Below, piece by piece: positions 16,564-25,400 of a stretch of DNA of 64,000 bases. The notes beneath the pieces are model-generated. The model searched no databases, was not told the DNA's origin, and was given only the letters and a program-made list of their open reading frames with translations. Source of the stretch: Thalassovita mediterranea. Its GTDB lineage: Bacteria > Pseudomonadota > Alphaproteobacteria > Rhodobacterales > Rhodobacteraceae. The position numbers and the translations under genes are program-made. The stretch covers positions 1 to 64,000 of the forward strand of contig NZ_CYSF01000001.1 in assembly GCF_001458435.1 (NCBI RefSeq). The letters are read 5' to 3'. The number at the start of each line of letters is the position of its first letter. Position 1 is the first letter of the stretch.

Positions 16564-16661
16564 GTGAGAGGCTGGACAACGACCCAAGCGGGGCTCGTTA
16601 CGGCTGCTTCCTTCCGGATCTGACCGGGTTGGCGAGGCGCTCGCCCGCGCCAACCTCTCAA
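16564..16661 (-). ncRNA. ffs: Signal recognition particle RNA, small bacterial (4.5S) type
   Basis: The minus strand contains GGTCAGATCCGGAAGGAAGC at 16607-16626, the universally conserved SRP RNA apical loop core that binds Ffh (GGTCAGGTCCGGAAGGAAGC in E. coli). The flanks pair. The 5' end GAGAGGTTGGC matches the 3' end CAGCCTCTC to close a hairpin of about 98 nt. This is the Alu-less form expected in Proteobacteria. The ends are placed by the pairing of the termini and could shift by a few bases. Confidence 0.95.
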
Positions 16662-16666
16662 GGGCG

Positions 16667-16695
16667 ATATAGGTCAGGCAGACGCCTGTTGCAAG
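16667..16695 (-). promoter_or_regulatory. Promoter of the SRP RNA gene
   Basis: On the minus strand CTTGCA (16695-16690) and CTATAT (16672-16667) are separated by exactly 17 nt. The -10 hexamer ends 5 nt before the predicted SRP RNA 5' end. This is a good sigma-70-type match for an alphaproteobacterium. Confidence 0.65.
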
Positions 16696-16751
16696 AGCTT
16701 GTATTTCGTTCAGTCAACAGCTGGGAACAGCTTTCCTTGCATCTGTCTTAG

Positions 16752-18641
16752 CTAGATATGCAGTTTCAGTGTCAGAGTGCCCGGCGGCTGGGAGGCCTTC
16801 AATTCGGGTTTGAGATGGGAGATTTCGTGCACATATGGCAGGCACGTGACCAGATTGGGGACGGTGACAGACGTGGCGCCAATACGGCAGAACTGCCAGA
16901 TTGGTTCGGGACGAAGATGTTGGGTCCGCGATGGATCTTTGGCGATATAATTGGCCACTATGTCAGTGATGTTCTGATCCGACGTAGCCAGCCAATGGTC
17001 GGGGCCCAGATGTGTAACACCGCCCGCGCCACCCATGCGGAAGCTGTTGCTGGCGACGATTACCGTCTGATTGTCGGCGAGCGGCATGCCTTGCCAAGTG
17101 ATTTCCTGCACTCGCCCGCCCATCGGTGGCAAGGTCAGGTCGAAACAGTAGTTAAGCCCCCAAAAGTGGTCAAACATGTGACCTGGTCGGGTAAAATCCA
17201 GCAACGGCTGATCGGGAATGCCCGGCTTTATGGTGTTGAAATTCTGGGCGCTACTTTCGATCCAAAGACGCAATTCGCGGCCCGTTAACTTCGCCAGGCA
17301 CAGCTGATCGCGAAACGGGTACAGTTGATCTAGATGATGATGTTTCAGGGCGCCTGCGGGGATGTTCAGGAAATGCTCATCACCGGCCAGACCACCGGAT
17401 TTGAAACAGGACGCGGCCGCAATCAGCGGCAACTCAGCTTCGGGGCGCCCTTGCAGTAGGGGCTGTGCGGCATGGGCCAATGCACGGGCAACCAGTTGAA
17501 CGCTGGCATCGTTGTGGAAACGGCCAAAGTGGGTGTGTAGCGGTGCATCTGTGATGGCAATCGCTGGGGCAGATCTTTGGCGCGCTGCCTGATGATAGGG
17601 CGCAATCAGGTGTTGGTATTCGGCGGCAAACTCCTGCGCTGCAAGCAATGCGCAGTTTGATGATTGAATGCGCCAGCCTGCCTCAGTCTTTTGTAGTGTC
17701 AGGTCGATTTGGCCCAAATGGCTGCCATAGGCGCCGGGCATGGTGGCAGGCCGTCCGGCCAGACGTCCGCGTGTGTAGTTGATGTGTGCATAGCGGGCGC
17801 GATCTGTCCGACCCACATCAGGAAAGAGATGATGCTGATGGCCGCACAATAGGACGTCGACATCGGCCGTTTGCGCCACATCCAACGCCGAGGTGTCTGG
17901 TGGGCCGATTGTGGTTGACCCAACCCCTATTCCTGAATGTGTCAAAGCGACAATCACATCAGCCCCCGCCTGACGTAGCTGTTGCGCTGTGCTTTGTGCG
18001 GCTTCTGCGATCGGGGCGAGTTTCAGGCATTCTTGATGTCTGGGCAGCGACCATTGCGGTGTGTGTTCCGGAGTTAGTCCCAGAACGCCAATCTTCACCT
18101 CTCTGGTCGTTCCGTCGCTGCATCGCACGGTACGCCGTAGCATCAATTGATCAGGCAGGTGGCGCAGCGGTTTTGCCGCGCCCTCGGCGCAGATCAAATT
18201 GCTGAGGAGCAGCGGAAACGTCATTTGATGCAAAGCCGCAGGAAGCGCCCCAAGGCCGTGATCAAATTCATGATTCCCCAACGCCGCAGCGTCGAAACCC
18301 AGTCGGTTCATCATGCCGATAATCGGGTGTCGCCCCAGTGGTTGTTGGGCACGCGCGATTTGATCTGCGGCACGAGGGGCGCTGATCGGATTGCCAAAGA
18401 GGAAATCACCGCTGTCAAACAGCAAACAACAGTCCACCTCATCGCGTTGACGATGGATCAGATGGGCAAGATGCGCCAAACCGCGATTGTTGCCATCGCG
18501 GTCTTGGTCATAGTCATATCCGTGCAATTGCCCATGCAAGTCTGCAGTGTGCAAAATCCGGATCTCGCCGGTTGGCGGCATTAAAGCATCATAAGATTTG
18601 TCCGACGCGGGTGCGGCGGAGGGCGTGGGGGTCGGGGTCAA
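16752..18641 (-). CDS. 5'-nucleotidase / 2',3'-cyclic phosphodiesterase family protein (629 aa)
   Basis: Two-domain metallophosphatase of the UshA/CpdB family. The N-terminal calcineurin-like domain shows the metal-ligand motifs ILHTADLHGQL, LFDSGDFLFG, ALGNHEFDHG, VALTHSG and LLCGHQHHLF. The C-terminal 5'-nucleotidase domain has AASCFKSGG, LYPFRDQLCLAKLTGRELRLWIE and the substrate stack region near VIVASNSFRMGGAGGV. Expected to hydrolyse nucleotides or cyclic nucleotides. The start is a TTG at 18641 behind TTTTAGGATTAAATCA. The first in-frame ATG is 20 codons later. No signal peptide is visible with either start, which is odd for this normally periplasmic family. Confidence 0.85.
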   Translation of the reverse strand: MTPTPTPSAAPASDKSYDALMPPTGEIRILHTADLHGQLHGYDYDQDRDGNNRGLAHLAHLIHRQRDEVDCCLLFDSGDFLFGNPISAPRAADQIARAQQPLGRHPIIGMMNRLGFDAAALGNHEFDHGLGALPAALHQMTFPLLLSNLICAEGAAKPLRHLPDQLMLRRTVRCSDGTTREVKIGVLGLTPEHTPQWSLPRHQECLKLAPIAEAAQSTAQQLRQAGADVIVALTHSGIGVGSTTIGPPDTSALDVAQTADVDVLLCGHQHHLFPDVGRTDRARYAHINYTRGRLAGRPATMPGAYGSHLGQIDLTLQKTEAGWRIQSSNCALLAAQEFAAEYQHLIAPYHQAARQRSAPAIAITDAPLHTHFGRFHNDASVQLVARALAHAAQPLLQGRPEAELPLIAAASCFKSGGLAGDEHFLNIPAGALKHHHLDQLYPFRDQLCLAKLTGRELRLWIESSAQNFNTIKPGIPDQPLLDFTRPGHMFDHFWGLNYCFDLTLPPMGGRVQEITWQGMPLADNQTVIVASNSFRMGGAGGVTHLGPDHWLATSDQNITDIVANYIAKDPSRTQHLRPEPIWQFCRIGATSVTVPNLVTCLPYVHEISHLKPELKASQPPGTLTLKLHI

Positions 18642-18792
18642 TGATTTAATCCTAAAATACCACCATTAGTAGTAATGTGGTGGGCGCAAGAAAGTCTAGG
18701 TGTATTTGCAAAAGCCCACTCGCCCTAGAGCGGAGTGGCCTTGACCGCGCTTTGTTTCTTTCCCTTCGGTGTGACTGCGCATAGGGTCGGCT

Positions 18793-19788
18793 ATGCGACG
18801 AATAGGGGGCCTAGGGGGGAAACGGGTGAAACTAGCAGAGACAGTGACCTTTGGTGGTTCCGGACTAGATCGTGCGGCGGCACAACGTGGTGAGGTCGAT
18901 GCACTGCTGCGTGCTGTAACCAGCCGCACAATTGTTTTGTGGCGTGGCAAACCGTTGGTTTTAGACCCTGATGGGGACGCTCAGGTGTTGCGGCTGCCTT
19001 TGGATCATCCCGCTTTGCACATGGCCGAAGAGGCCCCGATCTTTTTGGGCATCGAAGAAGGCGGCGCGGCGATTTTTGCGCAGGATATCTCCAGTTGGCA
19101 CCCCATTGGCGCCGAAGATGCTGCGATTGATGCATTTGCGGATCGTTCACGCCAACAGCACCCCGAACTGCCGGATGCGCTGTTTGTTGAGTTGCGCATG
19201 GTCATGTCAGCTCTGTCGTCGCGTGATGCGGAATTGGTGGCGACAGCGCTTGCTCTTTTCAACTGGCACCGCAGCCATGGTTTCTGTGCGCGTTGCGGTG
19301 CTCCCAGTCATGTGGTGCAGGCAGGGTGGCAGCGCAATTGCGATAGTTGCGGCGCCTATCATTTCCCCCGCACTGATCCGGTTGTCATTATGCTGATCAC
19401 GCGCGGCAATCAGGTGCTGATGGGCCGGTCACCGGGCTGGCCAGAGGGGATGTATTCGCTGCTAGCGGGGTTTGTCGAACCGGGCGAAACCATCGAAGCG
19501 GCCGTGCGCCGCGAAGTTTGGGAAGAGGCTGCGGTAAAGGTTGGGGTGGTCCAATATGTGGCCAGTCAGCCCTGGGCTTTTCCGAATTCTCTGATGATGG
19601 GATGTGCGGGCGAAGCGCTGAGTGAAGAGATCACGATCGACCCTAACGAGATCGAGGATGCCTGTTGGTTCAGCAGAGAAGAGATCATGCAGGCATTCGC
19701 AGGACGTCATCCGCATCTGAAACCAGCGCGAGAAGGTGCAATTGCACATTTTATGTTGCGAAACTGGCTTGCAGATCGCATGGATTGA
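18793..19788 (+). CDS. nudC: NADH pyrophosphatase / NAD-decapping hydrolase NudC (331 aa)
   Basis: Nudix hydrolase that cleaves NADH and removes NAD caps from RNA 5' ends. Central zinc ribbon FCARCGAP and CDSCGAYHFPRTDP. The Nudix box GFVEPGETIEAAVRREVWEEAAV fits Gx5Ex7REUxEE. It is followed by SQPWAFPNSLMMG, the motif that sets the NudC branch apart from other Nudix proteins. The start is uncertain: the ATG at 18793, or a GTG at 18826 that has a purine-rich GGGGGGAAACG just upstream. The SRPBCC gene follows 54 nt later. Confidence 0.93.
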   Translation: MRRIGGLGGKRVKLAETVTFGGSGLDRAAAQRGEVDALLRAVTSRTIVLWRGKPLVLDPDGDAQVLRLPLDHPALHMAEEAPIFLGIEEGGAAIFAQDISSWHPIGAEDAAIDAFADRSRQQHPELPDALFVELRMVMSALSSRDAELVATALALFNWHRSHGFCARCGAPSHVVQAGWQRNCDSCGAYHFPRTDPVVIMLITRGNQVLMGRSPGWPEGMYSLLAGFVEPGETIEAAVRREVWEEAAVKVGVVQYVASQPWAFPNSLMMGCAGEALSEEITIDPNEIEDACWFSREEIMQAFAGRHPHLKPAREGAIAHFMLRNWLADRMD

Positions 19789-19842
19789 TCGGAAACTTCG
19801 TCCCGCGACACGTCGAAACACAAGCGAACAGTAGGCAATTTA

Positions 19843-20310
19843 ATGATTTTTTCTGCCAAAGAAGATGTGAATGTACCGATTGACCACGTCTTTGCCATGA
19901 TGACAGAGTTTGAGACATTCGAACGCGCTGCGCTGCGCCGTGGGATCGAGGTTGAACGCCGTGATATGTTGCCTGCCACTGGTGAGGGGATGGAATGGGA
20001 TGTCACCTTTGACTACCGTGGCAAACTGCGCGAAGGGCGTTTGACGCTGACCGAATTCGATGCGCCGAATGTCCTGCGGTTCAAAATGGATGGGCAGGGT
20101 CTGGGTGGCCGTGTTGACATCGAACTGGTGGCGATGTCGCGTGATCGCACCCGTCTATCGCTGGAATTGGTGCTGGAAGCACACACACTGTCGGCACGTT
20201 TGCTGCTGCAATCGATGAAGCTTGCACGCACCAAGCTGAACAAGGGGTTCCACACCCGCGTCGCAGGGATGGCGACCGATCTGGAAGAGCGTTTCCGCGC
20301 CATCGCATGA
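19843..20310 (+). CDS. SRPBCC-fold protein (155 aa)
   Basis: Looks like a START/polyketide-cyclase-like (SRPBCC) domain. It opens with MIFSAKEDVNVPIDHVFAMMTEFETFER, the usual first strand and helix. The strands run through EWDVTFDYRGKLREGRLTLTEFDAP and VDIELVAMSRDRTRLSLELVLEA, and the long C-terminal helix is rich in Lys and Arg. Such proteins bind small hydrophobic ligands. The ligand here is unknown. Probably co-transcribed with nudC. Terminated by the hairpin at 20341. Confidence 0.78.
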   Translation: MIFSAKEDVNVPIDHVFAMMTEFETFERAALRRGIEVERRDMLPATGEGMEWDVTFDYRGKLREGRLTLTEFDAPNVLRFKMDGQGLGGRVDIELVAMSRDRTRLSLELVLEAHTLSARLLLQSMKLARTKLNKGFHTRVAGMATDLEERFRAIA

Positions 20311-20340
20311 TGGTTTGGCAGGTAATGCAACAGAGAGGAG

Positions 20341-20365
20341 AGGCGGCAGTTTTGCCGCCTTTTTT
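20341..20365. terminator. Terminator between the SRPBCC gene and the FadR-type regulator
   Basis: AGGCGGCA-GTTT-TGCCGCCT is a perfect 8-bp stem followed by TTTTTAGTTT on the plus strand. It terminates nudC/SRPBCC transcripts. It ends 4 nt from the convergent regulator gene. Confidence 0.9.
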
Positions 20366-20368
20366 AGT

Positions 20369-21136
20369 TTAGCGCGATTGTTCGTGCTGGAACCGCTGCT
20401 GAGCGACCCGTTCGTTGCGTTCGCTTTTGTTCAGATCCTGCAGCGTGGTACGGACGTAATCCAAATGCGCCTCAACCGCGCGACGTGCGCCTTCGGCATC
20501 GCGGGACTGTAGTGCATTGTTGATTGCGCGGTGCTGGGTCAGCAGGGTGTCACGGGTAGTGCGCTGTTTGAACATCATCTTGCGGTTATAAAAAACGCCT
20601 TCACGCAGCAGCTGATACATCGACCGCATCATGTGCAGCATGATCACGTTATGGCTGGCTTCGATGATCGACAGATGGAAGTCCGCATCCAGTTGCGCTT
20701 CGTCATCCGGATTGCGTTTGGAATGGGCACCTTCCATTTTGTTGAAAATGGTTTGGATCACTTTCAAATCGGTGTCTGATGCCAGTCGCGCCGCGCGTTC
20801 GGCGGCCAGTCCTTCCATGTCACGGCGGAAAGAGATGTAGTCAAACACCGCCTCATCATGGTTGGCAAACAGCTTGACCAGTGCATCAGAAAATGCCGAT
20901 CCCAGCACGTCCGCAACATAGATCCCGGATCCCGCCTTAGAGGTCAGCAAGCCCTTGTCCTGCAGGTCCGAAATCGCCTCGCGCAGCGATGGGCGTGACA
21001 CGCCCAATCGGTCGGCCAACTCGCGCTCAGCAGGCAGTCGTTCGCCCGGGCGCAGGATGCCACGCAGGATCAACAGTTCGATCTGCCGCGTCACCGCGGT
21101 GGAGAGTTTTTCGGGCTGAACTTTCTGGAAGGGCAT
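20369..21136 (-). CDS. FadR/PdhR-subfamily GntR transcriptional regulator (255 aa)
   Basis: GntR-type repressor. The N-terminal winged helix reads VTRQIELLILRGILRPGERLPAERELADRLGVSRPSLREAISDLQDKGLL. The all-helical FCD effector domain has the metal/effector residues in DADFHLSIIEASHN and the late helix TQHRAINNALQSRDAEGARRAVEAHLDYV. Closest by appearance to PdhR/LldR-type regulators of pyruvate or lactate metabolism. The true effector is unknown. A perfect palindromic half-site pair lies just upstream of the gene (21155-21173), suggesting autoregulation. Confidence 0.88.
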   Translation of the reverse strand: MPFQKVQPEKLSTAVTRQIELLILRGILRPGERLPAERELADRLGVSRPSLREAISDLQDKGLLTSKAGSGIYVADVLGSAFSDALVKLFANHDEAVFDYISFRRDMEGLAAERAARLASDTDLKVIQTIFNKMEGAHSKRNPDDEAQLDADFHLSIIEASHNVIMLHMMRSMYQLLREGVFYNRKMMFKQRTTRDTLLTQHRAINNALQSRDAEGARRAVEAHLDYVRTTLQDLNKSERNERVAQQRFQHEQSR

Positions 21137-21154
21137 CTGTCACCTTTTAGCAAT

Positions 21155-21173
21155 TGGTCAATTTATATGACCA
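21155..21173. promoter_or_regulatory. Operator-like palindrome for the FadR/PdhR-type regulator
   Basis: TGGTCA-ATTTATA-TGACCA is a 19-bp inverted repeat with an AT-rich spacer, 19 nt before the regulator start. FadR/PdhR-family proteins typically bind TGGTnnnACCA-type or TTGGTC-type palindromes, so this is a good autoregulatory operator candidate (family knowledge plus position). Confidence 0.6.
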
Positions 21174-21255
21174 GCATTGGTGGCTGACAAGCAGGGGATT
21201 GGTCAGGTGCGCATCGGATGTGGTGCGCACCTTGGGTTTGTTCGTTCGGGAGCGC

Positions 21256-21864
21256 TTAAAACTCCACCCCGATCTGTGCCTTGATACCTGCGCGGAAGGG
21301 GTGTTTGACCAGCTCCATCTCAGTCACCAGATCGGCGGCTTCGATCAGTTCTTCTTTGGCGTTGCGACCGGTCAGGACCACGTGGGTCATGTGCGGTTTT
21401 TCTTCCTCAAGGAATTTCACCACCTCGTTTACGTCGATGTAGTCATAGCGCAGCGCGATGTTGATTTCGTCCAGCAACACCATCTTGTGGCTGTCATCGC
21501 GGATCAGCTCTTTGGCCTTTTCCCACGCGGCCTGCGCCATTTCCACGTCGCGGTCACGGTCCTGCGTTTCCCAGGTGAACCCTTCGCCCATGGTGTGGAA
21601 GGAACAGGTGTCGGAAAACTTGCCCAGAATCAGATCACGTTCGCCAGTGCTCATCCCGCCTTTGATGAACTGCACCACGGCGCATTTCATGTCGTGGGCA
21701 ATGCAGCGGAAGATCATGCCAAACGCGGCAGAACTTTTGCCCTTGCCCTTGCCTGTGTTGACGATGATCAGACCTTTTTCGTCGGTCTTGGTGGCCATGA
21801 TCTTGTCACGGGCGGCCTTTTTCTTGGCCATTTTCATTGCGTGACGGTCGCTGTCGGCAGTCAT
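21256..21864 (-). CDS. cobO: Cob(I)yrinic acid a,c-diamide adenosyltransferase (202 aa)
   Basis: CobO/BtuR-type ATP:corrinoid adenosyltransferase, adding the 5'-deoxyadenosyl group to the corrin cobalt. P-loop IIVNTGKGKGKSSAAFGMIFR near residues 35-55. Family motifs include VQFIKGGMSTGERDL, LLDEINIALRYDYID and HVVLTGRNAKEELIEAADLVTEM. C-terminal KHPFRAGIKAQIGVEF is characteristic. Starts at the ATG at 21864 with AGGAGATCGAGCTG ahead. First cobalamin gene met in the window. It is on the opposite strand from most of the others and separated from them by smc. Confidence 0.96.
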   Translation of the reverse strand: MTADSDRHAMKMAKKKAARDKIMATKTDEKGLIIVNTGKGKGKSSAAFGMIFRCIAHDMKCAVVQFIKGGMSTGERDLILGKFSDTCSFHTMGEGFTWETQDRDRDVEMAQAAWEKAKELIRDDSHKMVLLDEINIALRYDYIDVNEVVKFLEEEKPHMTHVVLTGRNAKEELIEAADLVTEMELVKHPFRAGIKAQIGVEF

Positions 21865-21962
21865 CAGCTCGATCTCCTGTCGCGTGTATTTACTGTTCGC
21901 GGTGGAGTGTGGTGTGTTTGGCGCAGGGGCGCAAGAGCCAAAGCTGCGCTACCCCCGGTAGG

Positions 21963-22340
21963 TCATTCGGTGGTTTTCACCGGAAAGCGTTGGCCATCCG
22001 CCGTCAGCACAACCAACCGGTCGCTGCTTTCCACGATGCGGTCGCAGCGCGTCACCTCGGTGATGAAATCGACGCAGACCACACTGCCCTCCATCGTGCG
22101 CCACATGCCGTGCCAATCGCCGCCACCGGCATAGGTCCATTGATAGGTGCCATCACGTTTATAAGCAGAGGTGCCGCCGTCAAAAAACACCAGCGTGCGG
22201 CCTGTGAGCCTGTCCTGTAGGTCGGATTGGCTGAGCAACGTATCGCTGTCGCGGTCAGGCCAGACCTGGTCCTGCGCTAGTATCGGGCCTGCCATCAGCG
22301 CGGCCACAGCGGCCCATTTCACTGTGTTCAATATCTGCAT
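21963..22340 (-). CDS. Secreted protein of unknown function (125 aa)
   Basis: Not recognised as a named family. A signal peptide covers about residues 1-23 (MQILNTVKWAAVAALMAGPILA), so the product is periplasmic or secreted. The mature part of about 100 residues has a run of aromatic residues (TYQWTYAGGGDWHGMW) and two cysteines close together (VVCVDFITEVTRC) that could form a disulfide. The beta-rich pattern suggests a small barrel. The ATG at 22340 follows CAGGAGGTGGAGA, a strong site. Lies between cobO and smc with about 100 nt free on each side. Confidence 0.75.
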   Translation of the reverse strand: MQILNTVKWAAVAALMAGPILAQDQVWPDRDSDTLLSQSDLQDRLTGRTLVFFDGGTSAYKRDGTYQWTYAGGGDWHGMWRTMEGSVVCVDFITEVTRCDRIVESSDRLVVLTADGQRFPVKTTE

Positions 22341-22433
22341 TCTCCACCTCCTGTTCCCAATGATCCTGACACGAGTTGAGGCGAAATAGGGTCACAATAC
22401 GGTGACGTCGGGGTGATGGCGATGCAGGATCGA

Positions 22434-25400
22434 TTAGGCGACCAGCGCTTCGGCTTTCTTCAGATCAACACTCACCAATTGGCTGACGCCCTGTTCCTGC
22501 ATGGTGACGCCGAACAGGCGATCCATCCGTGCCATAGTGACCGCGTGGTGGGTGATGATCAGGAAGCGGGTGTCGGTGCGGCGGCACATTTCATCCAGCA
22601 AATCACAGAAGCGCGTCACGTTCGCATCATCCAGCGGCGCGTCCACCTCGTCCAGCACACAGATCGGCGCAGGGTTGGCGAGGAACACGGCAAAGATCAG
22701 CGCCATCGCGGTTAGCGTCTGTTCCCCACCAGACAGCAGCGACAGCGTCGACAGTTTCTTGCCCGGCGGTTGGCACATGATTTCTAGCCCCGCGTCCAGC
22801 GGATCGTCGCTTTCGATCAGTTCCAGATTGGCCTCGCCGCCGCCAAAAAGGTGGGTGAACAGCAGTGAGAAGTTGGAGTTTACCTGTTCAAACGCTGTCA
22901 GTAGCCGTTCGCGCCCCTCTTTGTTGAGGTTGGCAATGCCCGACCGCAGCGCTTTGATCGCCTCTTCGAGATCGGCTTTTTCATCGACCAGCGACCCGTG
23001 CTCTTCGCGCACTTCCTTGGCATCTTCCTCCGCGCGCAGGTTGACCGCGCCGAGGGCGTCGCGCTGGCGTTTCAGGCGGTTTACGTCCTGTTCCAATGCC
23101 TCGGCATCGGCCATGTCGTCGGGGTTTACATCCAGCGTTTGCAGCAGCGCCTGCGGCGTGACCTGCATCACCTCATCAATACGTTCAACGGTCAGGGCAA
23201 CGGTTTCGCGGGCGGCCTCTGCGCGGGCCTCTGACCCTGCGCGGGCTTCGCGGGCATCCGATGCGGCGCGTTCCGCGTCGCGCTCGCCCTGTTCGGCCAG
23301 TCGCAGGGCATTTTCCGCCTCTGCCAACACATCTGCGGCTTGTTTGCGACGATCCTCTGCAGTTTCAATCGCCTCGCCCAACTCCTCGCGCTTTTCCGCG
23401 ATCTCTTCGGGCATGGCCATGGCTTCGGCCAGTTCTTCTTCGCTTTCTTCCTTGCGCTCTGCCAATTCGGTGCTGCGCTTGGAGGCGGTTTCCAGCCGGT
23501 GTTTCCAACCAGAGATTTCTTTGGTCACCTCTTGGGTCCGACGCAAACGCGCTTCACCCTCGCGGCGCACCTCATCATGGGCGGAGCGTTTGGTCATCAT
23601 GGTCATCCGCGCGGCCTCAACCGTCAGCTTCAGATCCTCGATCGCGGCGCGGGCCTCTGTTAGATCGTCCAGATCCTCCATCGCCTCTTCGGCCTCAACC
23701 ACACGCTCGCGCGCTTCCATCGCCTCATCCTCATGGCGTTCCACCGCCATGCCGAGGCTTTCGAGTTTTGAGCCCGCCAATGTCATATCCGCCTCTGCCC
23801 GCGACAGTTTGCGGGAGGCTTCATTCACCAGACGATCCGCATCACGGCGCGCCTGACGCGCGGCCTGATCGGCGTTGGTCAGGTCGGCCAAACGCTGTGT
23901 CAGCGCTTCATGGGCGGCACGGGCGGCGTCGGCACGACTGTTGGCGTGTTCGGATTGCTGCTTCAATTCTTCCAGTCGGTTCAGCTGTTGCAGGCGCAGC
24001 GCGGCTGCCGACGGCGCATCCTCGGCCCAGGCGCGGTAGCCGTCCCAACGCCACAGGTCACCCTCCATCGACACAAGGCGCTGACCAGGCTGCAATAGGG
24101 GTTGCAGACGCGGCGCATCCTCTGGTTCGATCAAACCGATTTGATCCATCCGGCGGGCCAGAACATCAGGGACCGAGACATGGTTGGACAGCGCAGGCAC
24201 TCCGTCGGGCAGAGGCTGCACCACCTCATAATCCGGCAATTCCGTCCAGCCAGAGGGGCCATCCCCCTCTACCTGCGGGGCGCGCAGATCATCGGCAAGG
24301 GCCGCGCCCAGTGCCTTTTCAAAGCCCATTTCCACCTGCAGACGGTCAAGGATCTGGCCACCCTCTGCCGTGTCACGCTCCAGCAGCTTCGCCAGCGCCG
24401 TGACCTCTGCCCGTAGTGCGTTCAGCTCACCCTCTGCCTCAGACCGTTCGGCGCGCACATCCGCTTCGCGCGCTTGGGTTTCGGCGCGGGCGGTCTCTGC
24501 CTCCAGTAGGGTCTCTTCGGCGTTCTCAGCCGTGGCCTGCGCGATCTCTGCCTCTTCCTCAGCGGTGGCGAAATTCGCCTCTGCCTGCTCCGACGCCTGC
24601 TGTGCGGCGGTGACGGCATCGCGGGCTTTCATCGCCTCCGCCTCGGACCGCGCCAGCGTGCGGCGCACATCATCCAGCAGGCGCTGCGCCGATTGGTGAC
24701 GGGCGGACAGGCGCGCAACATCTTCGGTTTGTTGCGACATCTCTGCCTCACGCTCTTGCAGGATGGCAGCGGCCTCTTGCGCCATCTCTGACGCGATCTC
24801 TAGCTTGTCCTCATGACCTTCGCTGGCCTTTTGCAACTCCCGCGCTTCCCACTCCAGACGTTCGATCGTTTCGCCAGCGTCACGGTTCAGGCCCGCCTCA
24901 CGCTCGATATCCTTAGCCATCTGCAGGATGCGGTTTTTCAGCGTCTCAATAGATTGCAGCGCTTGGGCTTCCTGATCCTTTAGCGTGTCACGCTGCACCA
25001 TAAGGCGTTGCAGGATCGCGGCGGCAATCGCCTCTTCCTCCCGCAAAGGGGGCAGGCCTGCGTCCAGTTCTTCGCGCATCTTGGCGATTTTGCGCGCCTC
25101 GGCCTCAGCCTGTGCAGCGGCGGTCACGCGGGACCGCAGCTCTTCCTCAGCCGCCAATCGCGCTTCATCCGCTTCGCGCCAGCGACGGTAGAGAAGCAGA
25201 CCTTCTGCCTTGCGCAGTTCCTCACCAATGGTCCGATAGCGGGCCGCCTGTCGGGCCTGACGGTCCAGCGTCGCCAGTTGGCTGGCCAGTTGATCCACCA
25301 CGTCATCGACGCGGGCCAGATTCTGCTCCGCGCCCTTCAGTTTCAGTTCCGCCTCATGGCGCCGCTGATAAAGGCCAGAAATGCCCGCCGCCTCTTCCAG

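Noticed and set aside
22501-24699. Long open frames on the plus strand opposite smc (for example 22501-23856, 23261-24403)
   Set aside because: They are shadows of the smc coding strand. Their products are low-complexity Arg/Ser/Pro-rich with no family likeness or ribosome-binding sites.
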